From Zygnema cylindricum (taxonomy: Eukaryota > Streptophyta > Zygnematophyceae > Zygnematales > Zygnemataceae): a stretch of 64,000 nt of DNA. This document shows positions 1-10,190 of this stretch, in pieces. The notes under the pieces were generated by a model that searched no databases, had not been told where the DNA came from, and was given only the letters and a program-made list of their open reading frames with translations. Every line of letters begins with the position of its first letter. Position 1 is the stretch's first letter. The stretch is from NCBI GenBank assembly GCA_037447655.1, contig JBBHKE010002380.1, positions 65,914 through 129,913 of the forward strand, in the 5' to 3' direction. The position numbers were made by a program, and so were the translations under genes.

Positions 1-151
1 TACCCCTCCCCCCCTCCCTCCCCTCCCCCTCTCCCTCCCCCTCCCCCTCCCCCCCTCCTCCCTCCCTCCTCCCCCTCCCCCTCCCCCCTCCCTCCCTCCC
101 TCTCTCCCGCCTCTCTCCCCGCCCTCTCTCTCTCTCTCTCCTCTCTCTCTG
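1..151. repeat. Polypyrimidine microsatellite (CCCT/CCT then CT)
   Basis: One strand is almost pure C and T: irregular CCCT and CCCCT units followed by a (CT)n run from about 124. It is cut by the left edge of the window. Mirror-symmetric polypyrimidine tracts are common in introns and intergenic DNA. I see no coding potential. Confidence 0.9.
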
Positions 152-1507
152 CATGCGTGATAAATATATGTATGTTTATATCTATATTGTTTATATGAAC
201 ACTATGTTTATGCTAGAACAGATTTTAAATTAAGACATTATAGTAAAGCAGATGATGTCATTGATGCAGTCAAGCATCTTGAACGTTTCACTTAGTTGTT
301 CAAGTTATGGCAGTCAAATATTCATTTTAGAGATGCTTTTCTTTTCTTTAACACTAGATAGCACTAAGATCCGTCTACCCTCATCAATTATGCACTTGCA
401 CTCCATTGGGGTTGCTAACGTTTTCGATTGTGGAGATGTACAAAATTGCAAGGATGGAAGAAGATTTTCCTGTAAAAATTTTCTTTTTTTTTTTTTTTTT
501 TTTTTTTTCATATGTTTAAACTGCACACATTATATTTATTTCTGGAAAAGGTTAAGTTGCTTTTATGTCATGAATTCTTGATTTTTCATAAATCAAAAAT
601 GGGTCAACTGTGAGCCTCACTTTAGAGGGTGAAAAATAAATGGTTTTCTGTTTGTTGTGTCAGTATTGGATTTTTGTCAATGCTCCTTGGAATTTCTGGA
701 TGAAAACTCGTTTTTTTTATGTTGATTACCGGTCACAAGCTATGATTGTTTCTTGACAGATCTTGTGTTAAGATCCATTTTTAAATTGAACAGGATTTTT
801 TTGATTTAAGGAAACGAAAAATTGTTTATTGGTGTTGGAAGTTTCTTCATAGCTGTATGGCTTCAGAGGATTGTTAGAGAATTCAATTGGCCTTGATTTT
901 GTGGCATTGTCTCATGTCTCATCTTTTCTGTATCATCGAGCATTTGTTTGTCTTGTTATGACAACATCGTCTTTTTTGTCTGGTTTTGTTGCAATTTCTT
1001 TGTCTAAGTTTTGTCTGTCTTGCCACATTTTGTCGTGTTACATGGCATTGCCTCGTCGAGTCATATTTGTCTTTTGTGTTTTGGTTTGTCTTGTTGCAAC
1101 ATATCACATTCTCTCCTCTATTTTGTCTGGGGACTTAATGCATCTACAGGATAGGGTATATTTCTACCTATTCACTCATTTATTTACACCTTTCGGTTAT
1201 CTGTACAAGATAAATGTTTATGCGAGGATTGTTTTTGTAGATGGGATCAAATTGAGTTTGGAAAACAACTTTGTCTGCACTGGTAGAATTACATATGATT
1301 TTGAATTTCCTAGTGGTTGATGAAGATATGTCAACTTTAAGCATCCTTTGGAACTCTTGATTTTTCACTGCTACCGGCCATCCCTGCTTGCTTTGCATCT
1401 TTTTCTTGTCATGGATATTTTCAACTTTGGATGTAACTCCAACATCCACATGCGTTCAAGTGACGTATTAGCGTCAAAACTTAAAGCCTGAATCATCTCT
1501 GTTGCAG
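152..1507 (+). other. Probable large upstream intron of the plus-strand kinase gene
   Basis: This stretch is T-rich with no convincing coding sequence, and holds a poly-T run of nearly 30 bases at 482-508. It ends in a pyrimidine-rich tract and TTGCAG at 1502-1507, a good 3' splice acceptor directly before kinase-coding sequence. I infer that it is intron and that the earlier exon(s) lie to the left of the window. An unrelated upstream spacer cannot be excluded. Confidence 0.55.
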
Positions 1508-3419
1508 ACTGGTAGCGCCTTCTCTGACGACATTTGGCTCATCTCTGCAAAAGAAATTGCAGTCGCAACTGCCAACTTCTCTTCTTCCAACAGGATAGGC
1601 GTAGGTGGCTTTGGTGAAGTTTTTAAGGGGCGTCACAAGGGAACTGCTATAGCCGTGAAAAAGCTCCTCCCTGGAAAAGCAAGTAAGAATTTCGAACAAG
1701 AAATCTTGCTTCTCAACAGGCTAAGGCACCCGCATATCCTGTCTTTGATTGGTTTTGAACCCAGTGGACCCTGCCTAGTGAGTGAGTACATGTCAGGAGG
1801 CAGCCTCCAAGACTACCTCCAAGGAACCGGAGGTGCCGTGACTTGGGAGGATATAGTACGAATCAGTCGAGAAATGGCGTCTGCTGTCGCATACATGCAC
1901 AGTCGAGGAGTGGTGCATCGAGACTTGAAACCGGTTAATGTTCTTCTCGATGATGGTAAAAGAAGCAAAATATGTGATATGGGTTTGGCCAAATTGTGTG
2001 AGGGCAACCAGGTGAATATGTCTGGTATGCAGGGCACTTACGGCTATATGGATCCTTACACAGTAAAAACTGGACTTGTGGGTCCTTATTCGGACACCTA
2101 TGCACTTGGTCTCATTATTCTGCAACTGCTGACAGGATTGAAGCATATCCGAGATGTTCACAACTTTTTAAGTCAACATGAAAAGCAAGTAATCGTTAAT
2201 TTTAGGTTGGGAATTGAATCTGTAATGGAAGATAGTACCACTGTCGAGATTTTGACGAAACAAAGTAGCAGCAGCACAGGAAGTGAAGAGTCGTTTGTTG
2301 CTCGATCGGGCAGCCGATGGGAGGAGGATTCTGATGCTTTGAATGATATTATTGAACATTTTTGTTTAAAATTGGATCCAAGGAGCTCTGCGATGCCCAA
2401 AGTGGCTCTACAGAAAACTGTGGGGTTTCTGCTTCGATGTTTGGAGCGTCAGTGGGAATATCGGCCCAATCTCGATGACTTCCTGTTTGCCTTAGAAGAG
2501 CTGGAAGGTTTAGCCAGCAAAAAAGACCTTGAGAAGTCAGACATCTCAACCCATGGAAAATTTGACCCCCTCGAGTCTGGTGAACATGGCGAAGGTTCTC
2601 AGCTGGCAGAAGAGGAAAAGGAAACTGATGAACGATTAAAATATTTGTCGGAGGAATCTTCCAGATTGAAGGCCGAGCTCGAGGTAAGAACTTCTTTTTA
2701 GATCTAGAGGGTTGTCAAAGCATATGGAACCGGTGTTAAGTGTTTTAGTGGAAGTTATCGCATTGCAAGCCATAAAAACCATAACCTTTTTGCAAGATCT
2801 TATTAGCATTGTGGAACATTCATTTTCCTTCTCTCTATGCAGGCAATACTTAAGGACATTGAAGGCAATTTATTGGGTCTTTAATAGTTATCCTCACTTG
2901 GAAATTGAGGCTAATCTGATACTTTTGGCCTTCCAGATACTCGTTGCCACACAGCAGAAGCGTCGACAAGTTTTAGCGGATGTTCAGGAGGGTGCAAAAA
3001 CTTCAAAAATTAAGCTTTCAGAACTGCAGCAAGAAATGTCGACATCAGCGAGCTTGCAAAATTTTGAAGACCTCACACGCCTTTGCGAGGATGTGAAGCT
3101 TTTGGGGCAGGTTATGAAGGAAGAGAAAGAGAAGGAGACAGAACTACAGATGGAGCTGAATGTACTGGAAATGAAAATAACAGAAAACAAAACAATGGCT
3201 GTTGATGTGGACAAAGCATTAGAGAAAGTGAGGGAACCCGTTATGGCTCTCTGTGAGAGTCTGCGAGCGCAGGCTCTCGAGAAGCAGCAAGAAATAGAGA
3301 TTGCATTGAAGGGAAGTGACCTGGAGAAGGTGATGTCGTTAGCGAAGGAGGCTACAGCAGCAAATGAGAAAGCAAATAAGCTTCAGAAGAAGTATGGGTT
3401 TGATATGACCAAGGTTTGA
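1508..3419 (+). CDS. Receptor-like cytoplasmic kinase with C-terminal coiled coil (3' exons)
   Basis: Two exons are visible, 1508-2683 and 2937-3419, joined in phase 0 (donor GAG|GTAAGA, acceptor TTCCAG|ATA), about 552 residues to the TGA at 3417-3419. Exon 1 opens after an acceptor rather than at an ATG, so the protein starts further upstream. Exon 1 carries a Ser/Thr kinase domain of the plant RLK/Pelle type: glycine loop GVGGFG (about residues 31-36 of the visible part), VKK lysine, HRDLKPVN catalytic loop, then DMG where DFG is usual, and GTYGYMDP in the activation segment. The C-lobe has a Ser/Glu-rich insertion (SSSSTGSEES). Exon 2 is highly charged, Glu/Lys-rich and predicted coiled coil. 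The kinase resembles the cytoplasmic kinases that in plants often carry a UspA-like N-terminus and a C-terminal U-box, but no U-box is seen. The HRD Asp and VAVK-type Lys are present, so activity is plausible. Confidence 0.85.
2684..2936 (+). other. Intron between kinase and coiled-coil exons
   Basis: GTAAGA donor directly after codon GAG and TTCCAG acceptor directly before codon ATA keep phase 0, and the downstream frame stays open for 160 codons. An alternative acceptor at 2842 (ATGCAG) would give about 13 residues then a stop, possibly a truncated isoform. Confidence 0.7.
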
Positions 3420-3714
3420 GGGGTATAAGATTGACTGTTACTGTAATGTCTGCCAGTGCTCGTTCGGATGACTTGCGGCCCGACTCGAAGCCTTCCGGAT
3501 GCAGGTAAGTTTACTATGATTGCTGCCTTCCCTTGAACACTTTTCTAAAATGGTTTATAATTTAATTGCTTGATTGGTAGAAGTATTATTGTTATGTATG
3601 TCCCTATAGGCAAAAGGTTTAAATAAACGCCTTGATTTTATAGGTTTACGTAAGTTGAGACCTTAGGATTGTCTTATCGTTTGTAGTTCTCCTGTGATGT
3701 AGTTATCAACACGT
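3420..3714 (+). other. 3' UTR of the kinase gene, with a strong splice donor
   Basis: After the TGA there is a consensus donor GCAG|GTAAGT at about 3500-3509, so the 3' UTR may be spliced or the gene may have an alternative 3' end. AAATAAAC near 3620 is a candidate polyadenylation signal. No further coding sequence is recognised here. Confidence 0.45.
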
Positions 3715-4260
3715 ATGTCTAGAGGTGAGACTCATACCAGTGTTCTCTCCGTGACATGCTACAAGTGCCAGAGACTTGGGCACCTTGCAGCAACCTGTCT
3801 GGATAATGTCTGTGGGCGCTTTGGTCATGTCAGTGCTCAGTGCTATGACCGTAGCGACGTTGGTTCTGTAAGAGGTCGTAAAGGCCGAGGTCATTGACCA
3901 TATGGTGGTTGCGGATAGGGAAATTACACCCAGTTCAGAACTATGCCATTTCCCTGGACATTTCGTTGGGTTCTTTTGGTGGTGACGAGAAGAAGGTTAA
4001 GGAATAGAGAATCGATACAGGAGCAACTCACCAAGTGTGTACGTAGGACACTTTGTTACAAGCCATAAGGGACCCTTGACAGTTCCTAGGATGGTGGCCA
4101 GTGGTCTTGTGGTCCTGGTTGACACCGTAGGGGCCGTCAGGCTGGACCTGCCAGTTAGGACAAGTACGACAATGAGAGAGTTACGGATGCACGGTTTCAT
4201 AATGCCTTTTACATTCCCAATGGTGTCATGAACCTCGTCAGCATTCCTTAGATTCGAAAA
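3715..4260 (+). pseudogene. Decayed Ty1/copia gag-protease remnant
   Basis: Conserved pieces of a copia polyprotein occur in order but in drifting frames. A CCHC zinc knuckle (CYKCQRLGHLAATC) lies at about 3757-3798, with a second, incomplete knuckle after it. The retropepsin active-site context IDTGATHQVC is at 4011-4040, where most copia elements have DSGA. Near 4203-4255 comes a stretch resembling the segment that follows protease in copia (FYIPNGVMNLVSIP). No LTRs, integrase or RT were found nearby. It is unlike the A/B/D/G families in this window (DTGAT rather than DSGAS), so probably an older, different lineage. Confidence 0.65.
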
Positions 4261-6029
4261 GTTGGCAGCAGGTGCGACAATGGAAGACTTGAGTACTGTG
4301 GTTGAAAAATCTGAGGGGGAAAATGGTCAGTGAAGGATTTATCAGTATATACAGTAAGCTTCTTTGGAAGAGACCTGAGAGCAATGGTTAGTCCGTGCCC
4401 TCAGCGAACCATGTCAGTAGAGAAGGTGACCTTAGTTTGTGGCACCATCGGATGTGGCATACTTTTACAGGGAACATGAAAACAATGATTCAAAAGTCAT
4501 CGGTCCGTGGGATGGAATAGGGACCGGTGAGAAAGTGAATGGATGTAATGGTTGCAGTGAGGGGAGACAGATCTTGAAACCACATCCGGAGAAGGACGTC
4601 AAGTACCAAGCTCGTAATCCTTAGAGCTTGTACATGTGGACCTTTGTGGACATGTGAGGCCCAAGAGCTTGGAGGCTGCGACCAAAATTACCATACAAAG
4701 GTTAGTGGGGATAGACAAATATGCTGTCTAAATTGTGTTCCAAGCAAAAGGGGAGGAGGGGAGTAGGGAAAGACAAAAGAGAAGGGGAATGTTAAAGATG
4801 AGGAGAGGGAACCTTTTTTTTATGTTTTTAACGCGGTGGGTTTGAATATGGAATTAAGGTTTGTGGGAGTAGCCCTATCAATTTTAACATATTGATACCT
4901 TTGTCTTACGCAAACACAATTCAAGACTCAAAATGGTATGATAATCGGACATTTTATGCTGTACAAAACCGAGGTGATTTCATTTTGTTTAAGTATACAG
5001 TAGCTTTATGACTGAAATGGAGAGTTGGGAAAGATTCGGTAATGATGTCGAAATTGAACTGTCTTGTTGATTTTTTTTCCTTTTTATCCTTTGACAAGGT
5101 TTGTAAAAAATAGTTTTTATTCCTATCACATTCAACCTGGACTACAATCTCACCCACGTATCTACCCCATAGGAAAACCACCTAGCTGAGATATTGATAT
5201 AAACAAGTTATTTTGAAAAATAAGACGTGTTAATGATCAATTTCTTGCTTTTCAATTGCCGTCAGTTTCATAATACTGTCCAATTAAAAAGACAGCACAA
5301 TTCGAATTCCAATCGAGGACTCGACAACATATCATCTTTGTTGTCAGAGTGAATTAGTTGGAACTTGTCGATACAAATATAAAGATGGAAAATGTCTGAC
5401 GTATTGTCCATAACAAAAGTGAAGCTAGGTTTGTTTTGTGATTGGCGGTCAAAAAAACGCATGTCTAAACTAGTGCTGTGAAGAAAGGCCTCTCGGTCAC
5501 GTAACAGAAATAAAATGTGAAGATGAACAAAATCATTAAAAAAAGCGATATTCATCTAGGATAGAAAAAACATGTATAACCCTACATCTGTTGTTAGGCA
5601 TGAAATATCAAAATATGGTTGGGAATAATAGATGGCTACATAATTCTGGTCAGTTTCCATTGTTGTTTTTCCTTAATTGTTGTTGCTCCAATGGGGTAGA
5701 GTTGACTACATTTATAAATCAAAATTGTTTATGTTATGCTTGAGATTGTTTTGTTAAATTCACCTTCTTTTTGTTGGCATTGTTTTGTAAGTCTCTACTT
5801 GAATGAAAAGTCACCCATAAATTATGTTCATTTACAATTATAACGACCTAATAATAAGTTCTTTTTCCCGTGTACTCATGTGACTTATTATCGCGCTTTC
5901 TCATTAAAGTCTATTACTTCCAATATTAATTTATAAGAGGATTTCGATATCCATCCACCTCCTTATCATAGACAAGGGCCATAGACGCTGTGTAGAGAGG
6001 TATGCTCGAAGATATTGATGATAAAATTT
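4261..6029. other. Intergenic DNA, no gene recognised
   Basis: The first 400 bases may be further decayed copia sequence but no motif is readable. The rest is AT-rich, with only short frames on both strands and no domain, splice pattern or repeat that I can support. Confidence 0.6.
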
Positions 6030-6160
6030 CCCATGCTTTAGACGAACAAAGATTTATTGAAAAATTGTGATGGTAATCCATGCGAGTCCATGGAAACAAA
6101 AAGGGGCGGTAATGCCAAAACTGAAAAACCACAGGTGGAGGGAAGTAGGCAGAAAAGGGA
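6030..6160 (-). mobile_element. 3'-tail fragment of the RLE-type non-LTR retrotransposon, inverted
   Basis: Read on the minus strand this contains GGACTCGCATGGATTACC followed by a T-rich tail. It matches the 3' end of the long element around 11640-11740 and the copies at 7090-7190 and 11830-11960. It is a 5'-truncated copy, as is typical for target-primed reverse transcription. Confidence 0.6.
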
Positions 6161-6251
6161 AAGCAAGGCGAAAGAAACGAAACACACAAAAAAATGGCAT
6201 GTAAAACAAAGACACTCAAAGAAGCAAGAAAGGTATAACTAAGTACAATTT

Positions 6252-6349
6252 CGAAAGTAATCAAAAGTAAAGTTTTAAGTGCAATCAAAAGCACATTTTC
6301 GTGAGCAATCGAAAGCACATTTTCCCAGGCAATCCAAAGTATAACTTTG
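6252..6349. repeat. Short tandem repeat, about 25-bp unit, four degenerate copies
   Basis: The unit is of the form GCAATCNAAAGCACATTTTC, repeated four times with increasing divergence and directly abutting the MITE at 6350. No coding capacity. Confidence 0.7.
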
Positions 6350-6553
6350 CTACACCTTGAATCGTTATCAGCGTATAAAATTATTAGTGTAAAGAAAAAA
6401 TTAGCGTCATTCATTCTAATTTACTGCCAGGAGACGTGGCAGATTATGGTCCACGTCCTTAAATAGCGTAATTTATTATATTTAAGGTATAAATGTCAAC
6501 AATTTGGGGTGCCGATATAGCGTACATAAGGGTAATAATGATTCACGGTGTAG
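6350..6553. mobile_element. MITE with CACCG..CGGTG inverted termini
   Basis: About 200 bp. The left end CTACACCTTGAATCGTTATC and the right end GATTCACGGTGTAG form terminal inverted repeats. The interior is AT-rich and noncoding, including a conserved block (GACGTGGCAGATTATGGTCC and TTTGGGGTGCCGATAT) that recurs in reverse orientation at 19856-20058. Flanking TA on both sides suggests a TA target, as in Tc1/mariner-derived (Stowaway-type) MITEs. Confidence 0.75.
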
Positions 6554-7067
6554 TGATTGTGTTCTCCGTACATGGTTTCAAAGTGTCCCAATGTGTACCA
6601 ACAAAATTGTTACTTAAGGCTGTGACGGTTGTATACGTCGACAGTGCCCGTGACGGCTATCGTTTACAATCTGTCTTGACGCGCCTTAGATTTCAAACCA
6701 TAGTTCAAAAGTAGGCGTTTTTTGGTAGGCCTTTTGTAGGCCGCCTTTAGCGTAAGTTGTGTTACGGGCTTTCCATGTGATCTTCTTAGATCACTACTTT
6801 CATCAGCGACCGTCCGATCGTCCGATTAAGGACATGTGTTAATTTTGAACCAAACCTTGGGGTTCTCTCTAAGACAAACATGTAGACATCGAGATGAGGC
6901 CAATATTTCCACTCTCGTTCCAAATATAGAAGTGGAAGTGCCATAGTTTATCATGCATTTTCTGAATAGTAATTAATTATTTTGTATTTGTATGTTCAAA
7001 AGTCCGGGAAATGTTGGATTTATCACATCGAGACTTCTTGGTGGCCGATAAGAAATTGGATGCGTAG
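6554..7067. other. Spacer with MITE-flank-like sequence
   Basis: The first 70 bases (TTCTCCGTACATGGTTTCAA and following) resemble the right flanks of the MITE at 20059-20100 and of the site near 62545, so the MITEs may sit within a larger dispersed repeat. A TGACGG/ACGTCGAC-rich stretch at 6620-6665 resembles other loci in the window. No gene seen. Confidence 0.45.
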
Positions 7068-7200
7068 TTGAGTGTGTTCTTGTCGCTCTTTTTGTTTTTT
7101 ATTATTGTTGTTTTTCAGTGTTGGTCATGCCACCCCTTTTGTACCCCCAGACTCAGATGGTTTACCATCGTGCTTTTTAATTTATCCTGCAAGTTGATAA
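7068..7200 (+). mobile_element. 3'-tail fragment of the RLE-type non-LTR retrotransposon
   Basis: It contains CAGATGGTTTACCATCGTGC followed by TTTTTAAT, matching the tail of the long copy (GGTGGTTTACCATCGCGC at about 11690). A purine-rich GAGAG run follows at 7215-7262. Confidence 0.55.
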
Positions 7201-7261
7201 AGAAAAACAAGCAGATAGAAAGCGAGAGGGAGAGAGGAGAGAGGAGGAGAAAGAGAGCGAG

Positions 7262-7806
7262 GTTTGGTAGAGATCCTGATGTCTTGGGCGCTTATGATTT
7301 GGGTCCCCTCACTCTAGATTGCATTCCAGCATCCATTTACAGGTGGGAATCCCTAAGACCCCTTTCACCTTCCTCCCTTCCATCCCTATTTTTGACTCAT
7401 CTCTTTTCGACTCATGGATGATCATGGATGGATGATTGCCTTATGGATATCATCCGCATTATATTGGATCGTGGGGCTTTTGATCGCGTTTTTGGACCTG
7501 CGGCTCACATTCAGGCACCACTTCCCGTCTCTAAATTGGGTTTTGTATCATCGGTATGTGGAGTTGTTGCTTTATTGCATCCATGCTTGTCTCTCTCTCT
7601 TTTTGGTTGGGGATACTCCAATTTTTGCTACCATCATCCATCCCTCGTTTTGCGGACAGTGTTTTCTCCTTTCAGGAGTTCATTCTGGAGGCGGCCTATC
7701 CTATTTCTTGGCTTTCTTTAGCAGATATGCCGGTTTTCTTCACCCTTATTACGTAGCTACTTACGCTTCTAGAAGAGTTGATTTAGGCACACGACAGTAT
7801 TGGTGA
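7262..7806 (+). pseudogene. Internally deleted copy of the non-LTR retrotransposon
   Basis: The first part (CTTGGGCGCTTATGATTTGG) matches 8510-8560 of the long copy. The second part encodes, in shifting frames, DDxLMDIIRIILDRGAFDR, the counterpart of the post-RT segment at 10284-10350. The RT between them is missing, so this is an internally deleted relative. Stops and frameshifts throughout. Confidence 0.6.
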
Positions 7807-7808
7807 CA

Positions 7809-7932
7809 CTGTCTTTTCCTCCATCACTTCGCGACAACACCTGCTCCCCGTAAACATGTACCTCCGGATCCTGTCTTTTCCTCCATCACTTCGCAACAAT
7901 ACCTGCTCCCTGTAAACATGTACCTCCGGATC
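7809..7932 (+). repeat. 62-bp direct tandem duplication
   Basis: CTGTCTTTTCCTCCATCACT to CGGATC at 7809-7870 is repeated at 7871-7932 with three substitutions. It lies just upstream of the zinc-finger frame of the long non-LTR element, probably in its 5' untranslated region. Confidence 0.85.
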
Positions 7933-8257
7933 CGGCTTGCGGCCCCTGCCAACCGCACGCACACGGGCGACATCCTAGGTGCGACCTTCTTCCGTAATCC
8001 TTAAGCTCCTTCCCCTTCCATTCCACGGCAGGATCCCCTTTCCCCCCACTAACATTACACACACCCCAAACCCTAACGCCAAGAACACACACACACACAC
8101 ACACACACGATCTCACACACAACCGAAAAAAAAAAAAAAAGGTTCCGTCCCACTACCATTTCCACCATCTATTTCCTATGGTTTTCTTTCCTCCTTCCCA
8201 TTTCCCCCTTCCTCTCCCTCTATCACGTCCAATGCTTCTCCCTCTCATTCAATAACC

Positions 8258-8488
8258 ATGTCCAGCCGTGCACCCTCACCTCTTCTCCCTTGTTCACCTC
8301 CTCCACCTAAACCTCGCACACAAGCCTCAACACGGATAGAATGTACCAGGTGTCATAGCCATTTCGCGACCGGTGCCGGTATTGCCCGACATACAAAGAG
8401 TTGTCAACAATTTTTGGCCTTGAGTGACCCTTCCTTTAGGACCCTTTCTTCCACTACACTCCCGTCCGGACCTACGAGCGAAGATTAG
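8258..8488 (+). pseudogene. N-terminal zinc-finger region of the non-LTR polyprotein
   Basis: An ATG at 8258 opens a frame beginning MSSRAPSP, followed by a Pro-rich stretch and a C2HC-type finger (CTRCHSHF, twelve residues after the second Cys to His, then HTKSC). Such fingers precede RT in R2-like elements and contribute to target-site recognition. The frame stops with TAG at 8486-8488, although homologous sequence continues (LGAYDLG at 8513), so the stop is probably a lesion. Confidence 0.65.
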
Positions 8489-8839
8489 GCATTTGTACGC
8501 AATTTAGACGTGCTTGGAGCTTATGATTTGGGGGCCCCCCGTCCGCAGTTATACACGCGGATTCCAATGGCTGTGCAGAATATCGTACAGGGTGCCCTCC
8601 ACCTTCCATTGTCCCGTATTTATTCGGATCCCGCGGATGTTGGACTTTGGCACCTCCTTTTCATGTTCTCACTTTGGGTTCTAGTCTTACTTGGCCGTGG
8701 CGGTGGTAGCGGGGCCCGAGAAACTATGGCTTAATGTCGACGATTCCTTCGAGGCGATTGGCGAGCCCTTCATGCCGAGCACGAGGTTCGAGTTGCGAGT
8801 GCTTCTTTCACACCACGTCGTACATCTCAGACTTCAGAT

Positions 8840-10170
8840 GTGTCATCCTCCTATCGTCGTGCGGTACATTTGGGCCGAGTTGGTGAGCTCTCTCGAGCGG
8901 TTCAAGCACTCCATCCATTTAATCCTGCTCCTCGGTCTGCTGCGACTGTTGAGATTCTCCGAGCTCTTCATCCGCCAGCTCCTTCCCCTCAGTCCCCCTC
9001 TGTTCACACCTTCGAGCCGACAAGCTGTTTTCTTTTAGATCGAGACTGTTTAAATAAATCCCTTACGACTTCTCCACATCTTCCAGCTGGGGGTCCTTCA
9101 GGCACTGTTTATGAGTTATTTCGCGACGCTTTGCCTCCGGAATCTGGTGCTCGCGGCTTTGATATGTTTTTTCGAGTATGTTCTCTTATTGAGGCTGGCA
9201 CTGTCCCTTCTCGTATATGCGATCTCCTCACAGCGTCCCGCCTCGTAGCTGTTACTAAACCCAATGGGGGAATCGGTTCTATTGCAGTGGGCGAGGTATT
9301 GTACCGATTGGTGGCCCGTGCGATCTGCATCCACCTCTAGCCCGCTTTTCATGATTATTTCTCTCCTCATCAGTTCGGAGTGGCAACCCCGGGGGGTTGT
9401 GAGGTTATGGTACACTGGATCCGGGCTTTTTTAGATGCCCATCGGGATTGGTTAGACCTCCCGGTGGATGTTTCTAATGCCTTTAATATAGTGGATCAGA
9501 ATGCTATTGTTTTGGAGCTTATGGCTGCACCTTCCCCGATTGTCCAGATATTTCCTTTTGTGAGAGCCTTTTATTCTCTGAGCAGTAGCCTCTCTTTCTC
9601 CACGGATGATGATTTGGTCCCACTTTCCTCCACGATTGGCACTCGTCAGGTCAATCCTCTTGGGGGCCCTTTGTTTGCCCTTGCCCATTAACATGCTCTC
9701 CGTGCTTCCGCTGGTGCTTATCTTCTTGCCTCTTATTTGGTCCCACTTTCCTCCACGACTGGCACTCGTCAAGGCGATCCTCTTGGGGGCTCTTTGTTTG
9801 CCCTTGCCCATTACCGTGCTCTCCGAGCTTCCGCTGGTGCTTACCTTCTTTCCTCTTCCCTTCAGTTGCGGATGTCACACATATTATTGGTCCTTCAGAC
9901 CAAGTTATACTGGCCTATAACTTTTTCAAGGCTCGGTTGGCTGAACTCAATCTTTCGGTCCATCCCTCGAAGTGTGTTGTTTTGTCCCCACATCCTATTC
10001 CTCCTTTCACTCTCCCTCCTGGTTTTCAGACCCCTCCTCCTCCCAAAGGCATTCGTCTTTTGGGTTGCCCACTTGGTTCCGATCCATACATCACGAAATT
10101 CCTTGATTCCGCTCTTCAAACAGATTTGTCCCATGTGGACAACCTTCCTCACCTTTTTGATCCTTAGGTG
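8840..10170 (+). pseudogene. Reverse transcriptase region of the non-LTR element
   Basis: The readable blocks are GELSRAVQALHP, TKPNGG followed by IAVGEVLYRLVAR, the RT motif with the first catalytic Asp (DLPVDVSNAFN, about 9455-9487), and TGTRQGDPLGG (about 9757-9789). The position of the usual [FY]ADD box reads V-A-D-V near 9865, so the second catalytic Asp is lost. After it come the LNLSVHPSKC and RLLGCPLGSD blocks. Lesions include a TAG after CIHL at 9338 and the tandem duplication at 9613-9858. It would synthesise cDNA on nicked target DNA; this copy cannot be functional. Confidence 0.8.
9613..9858 (+). repeat. In-frame 123-bp tandem duplication inside the RT
   Basis: Units 9613-9735 and 9736-9858 are each 123 bp, exactly 41 codons, and both cover the GTRQ..PLGG RT motif. 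The first unit reads GTRQVNPLGG with a TAA after LAH; the second has the canonical GTRQGDPLGG and stays open. The duplication therefore preserves frame but doubles a core motif. Confidence 0.9.
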
Positions 10171-10190
10171 GCCTTTGCTCTTCTAACACG

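Noticed and set aside
871-1320. 150-codon hydrophobic frame upstream of the kinase
   Set aside because: T-rich intronic composition, no domain, and no splice arrangement joining it to the kinase exon that I can support.
3715-3897. Possible cellular CCHC zinc-knuckle protein
   Set aside because: Followed in order by a retropepsin-like IDTGAT site and a copia-like segment, so a retrotransposon remnant explains it better.
7886-8257. Open frames across the CA repeat and poly-A run
   Set aside because: They arise from low-complexity DNA in the presumed 5' UTR of the non-LTR element; the supported start is the ATG at 8258.
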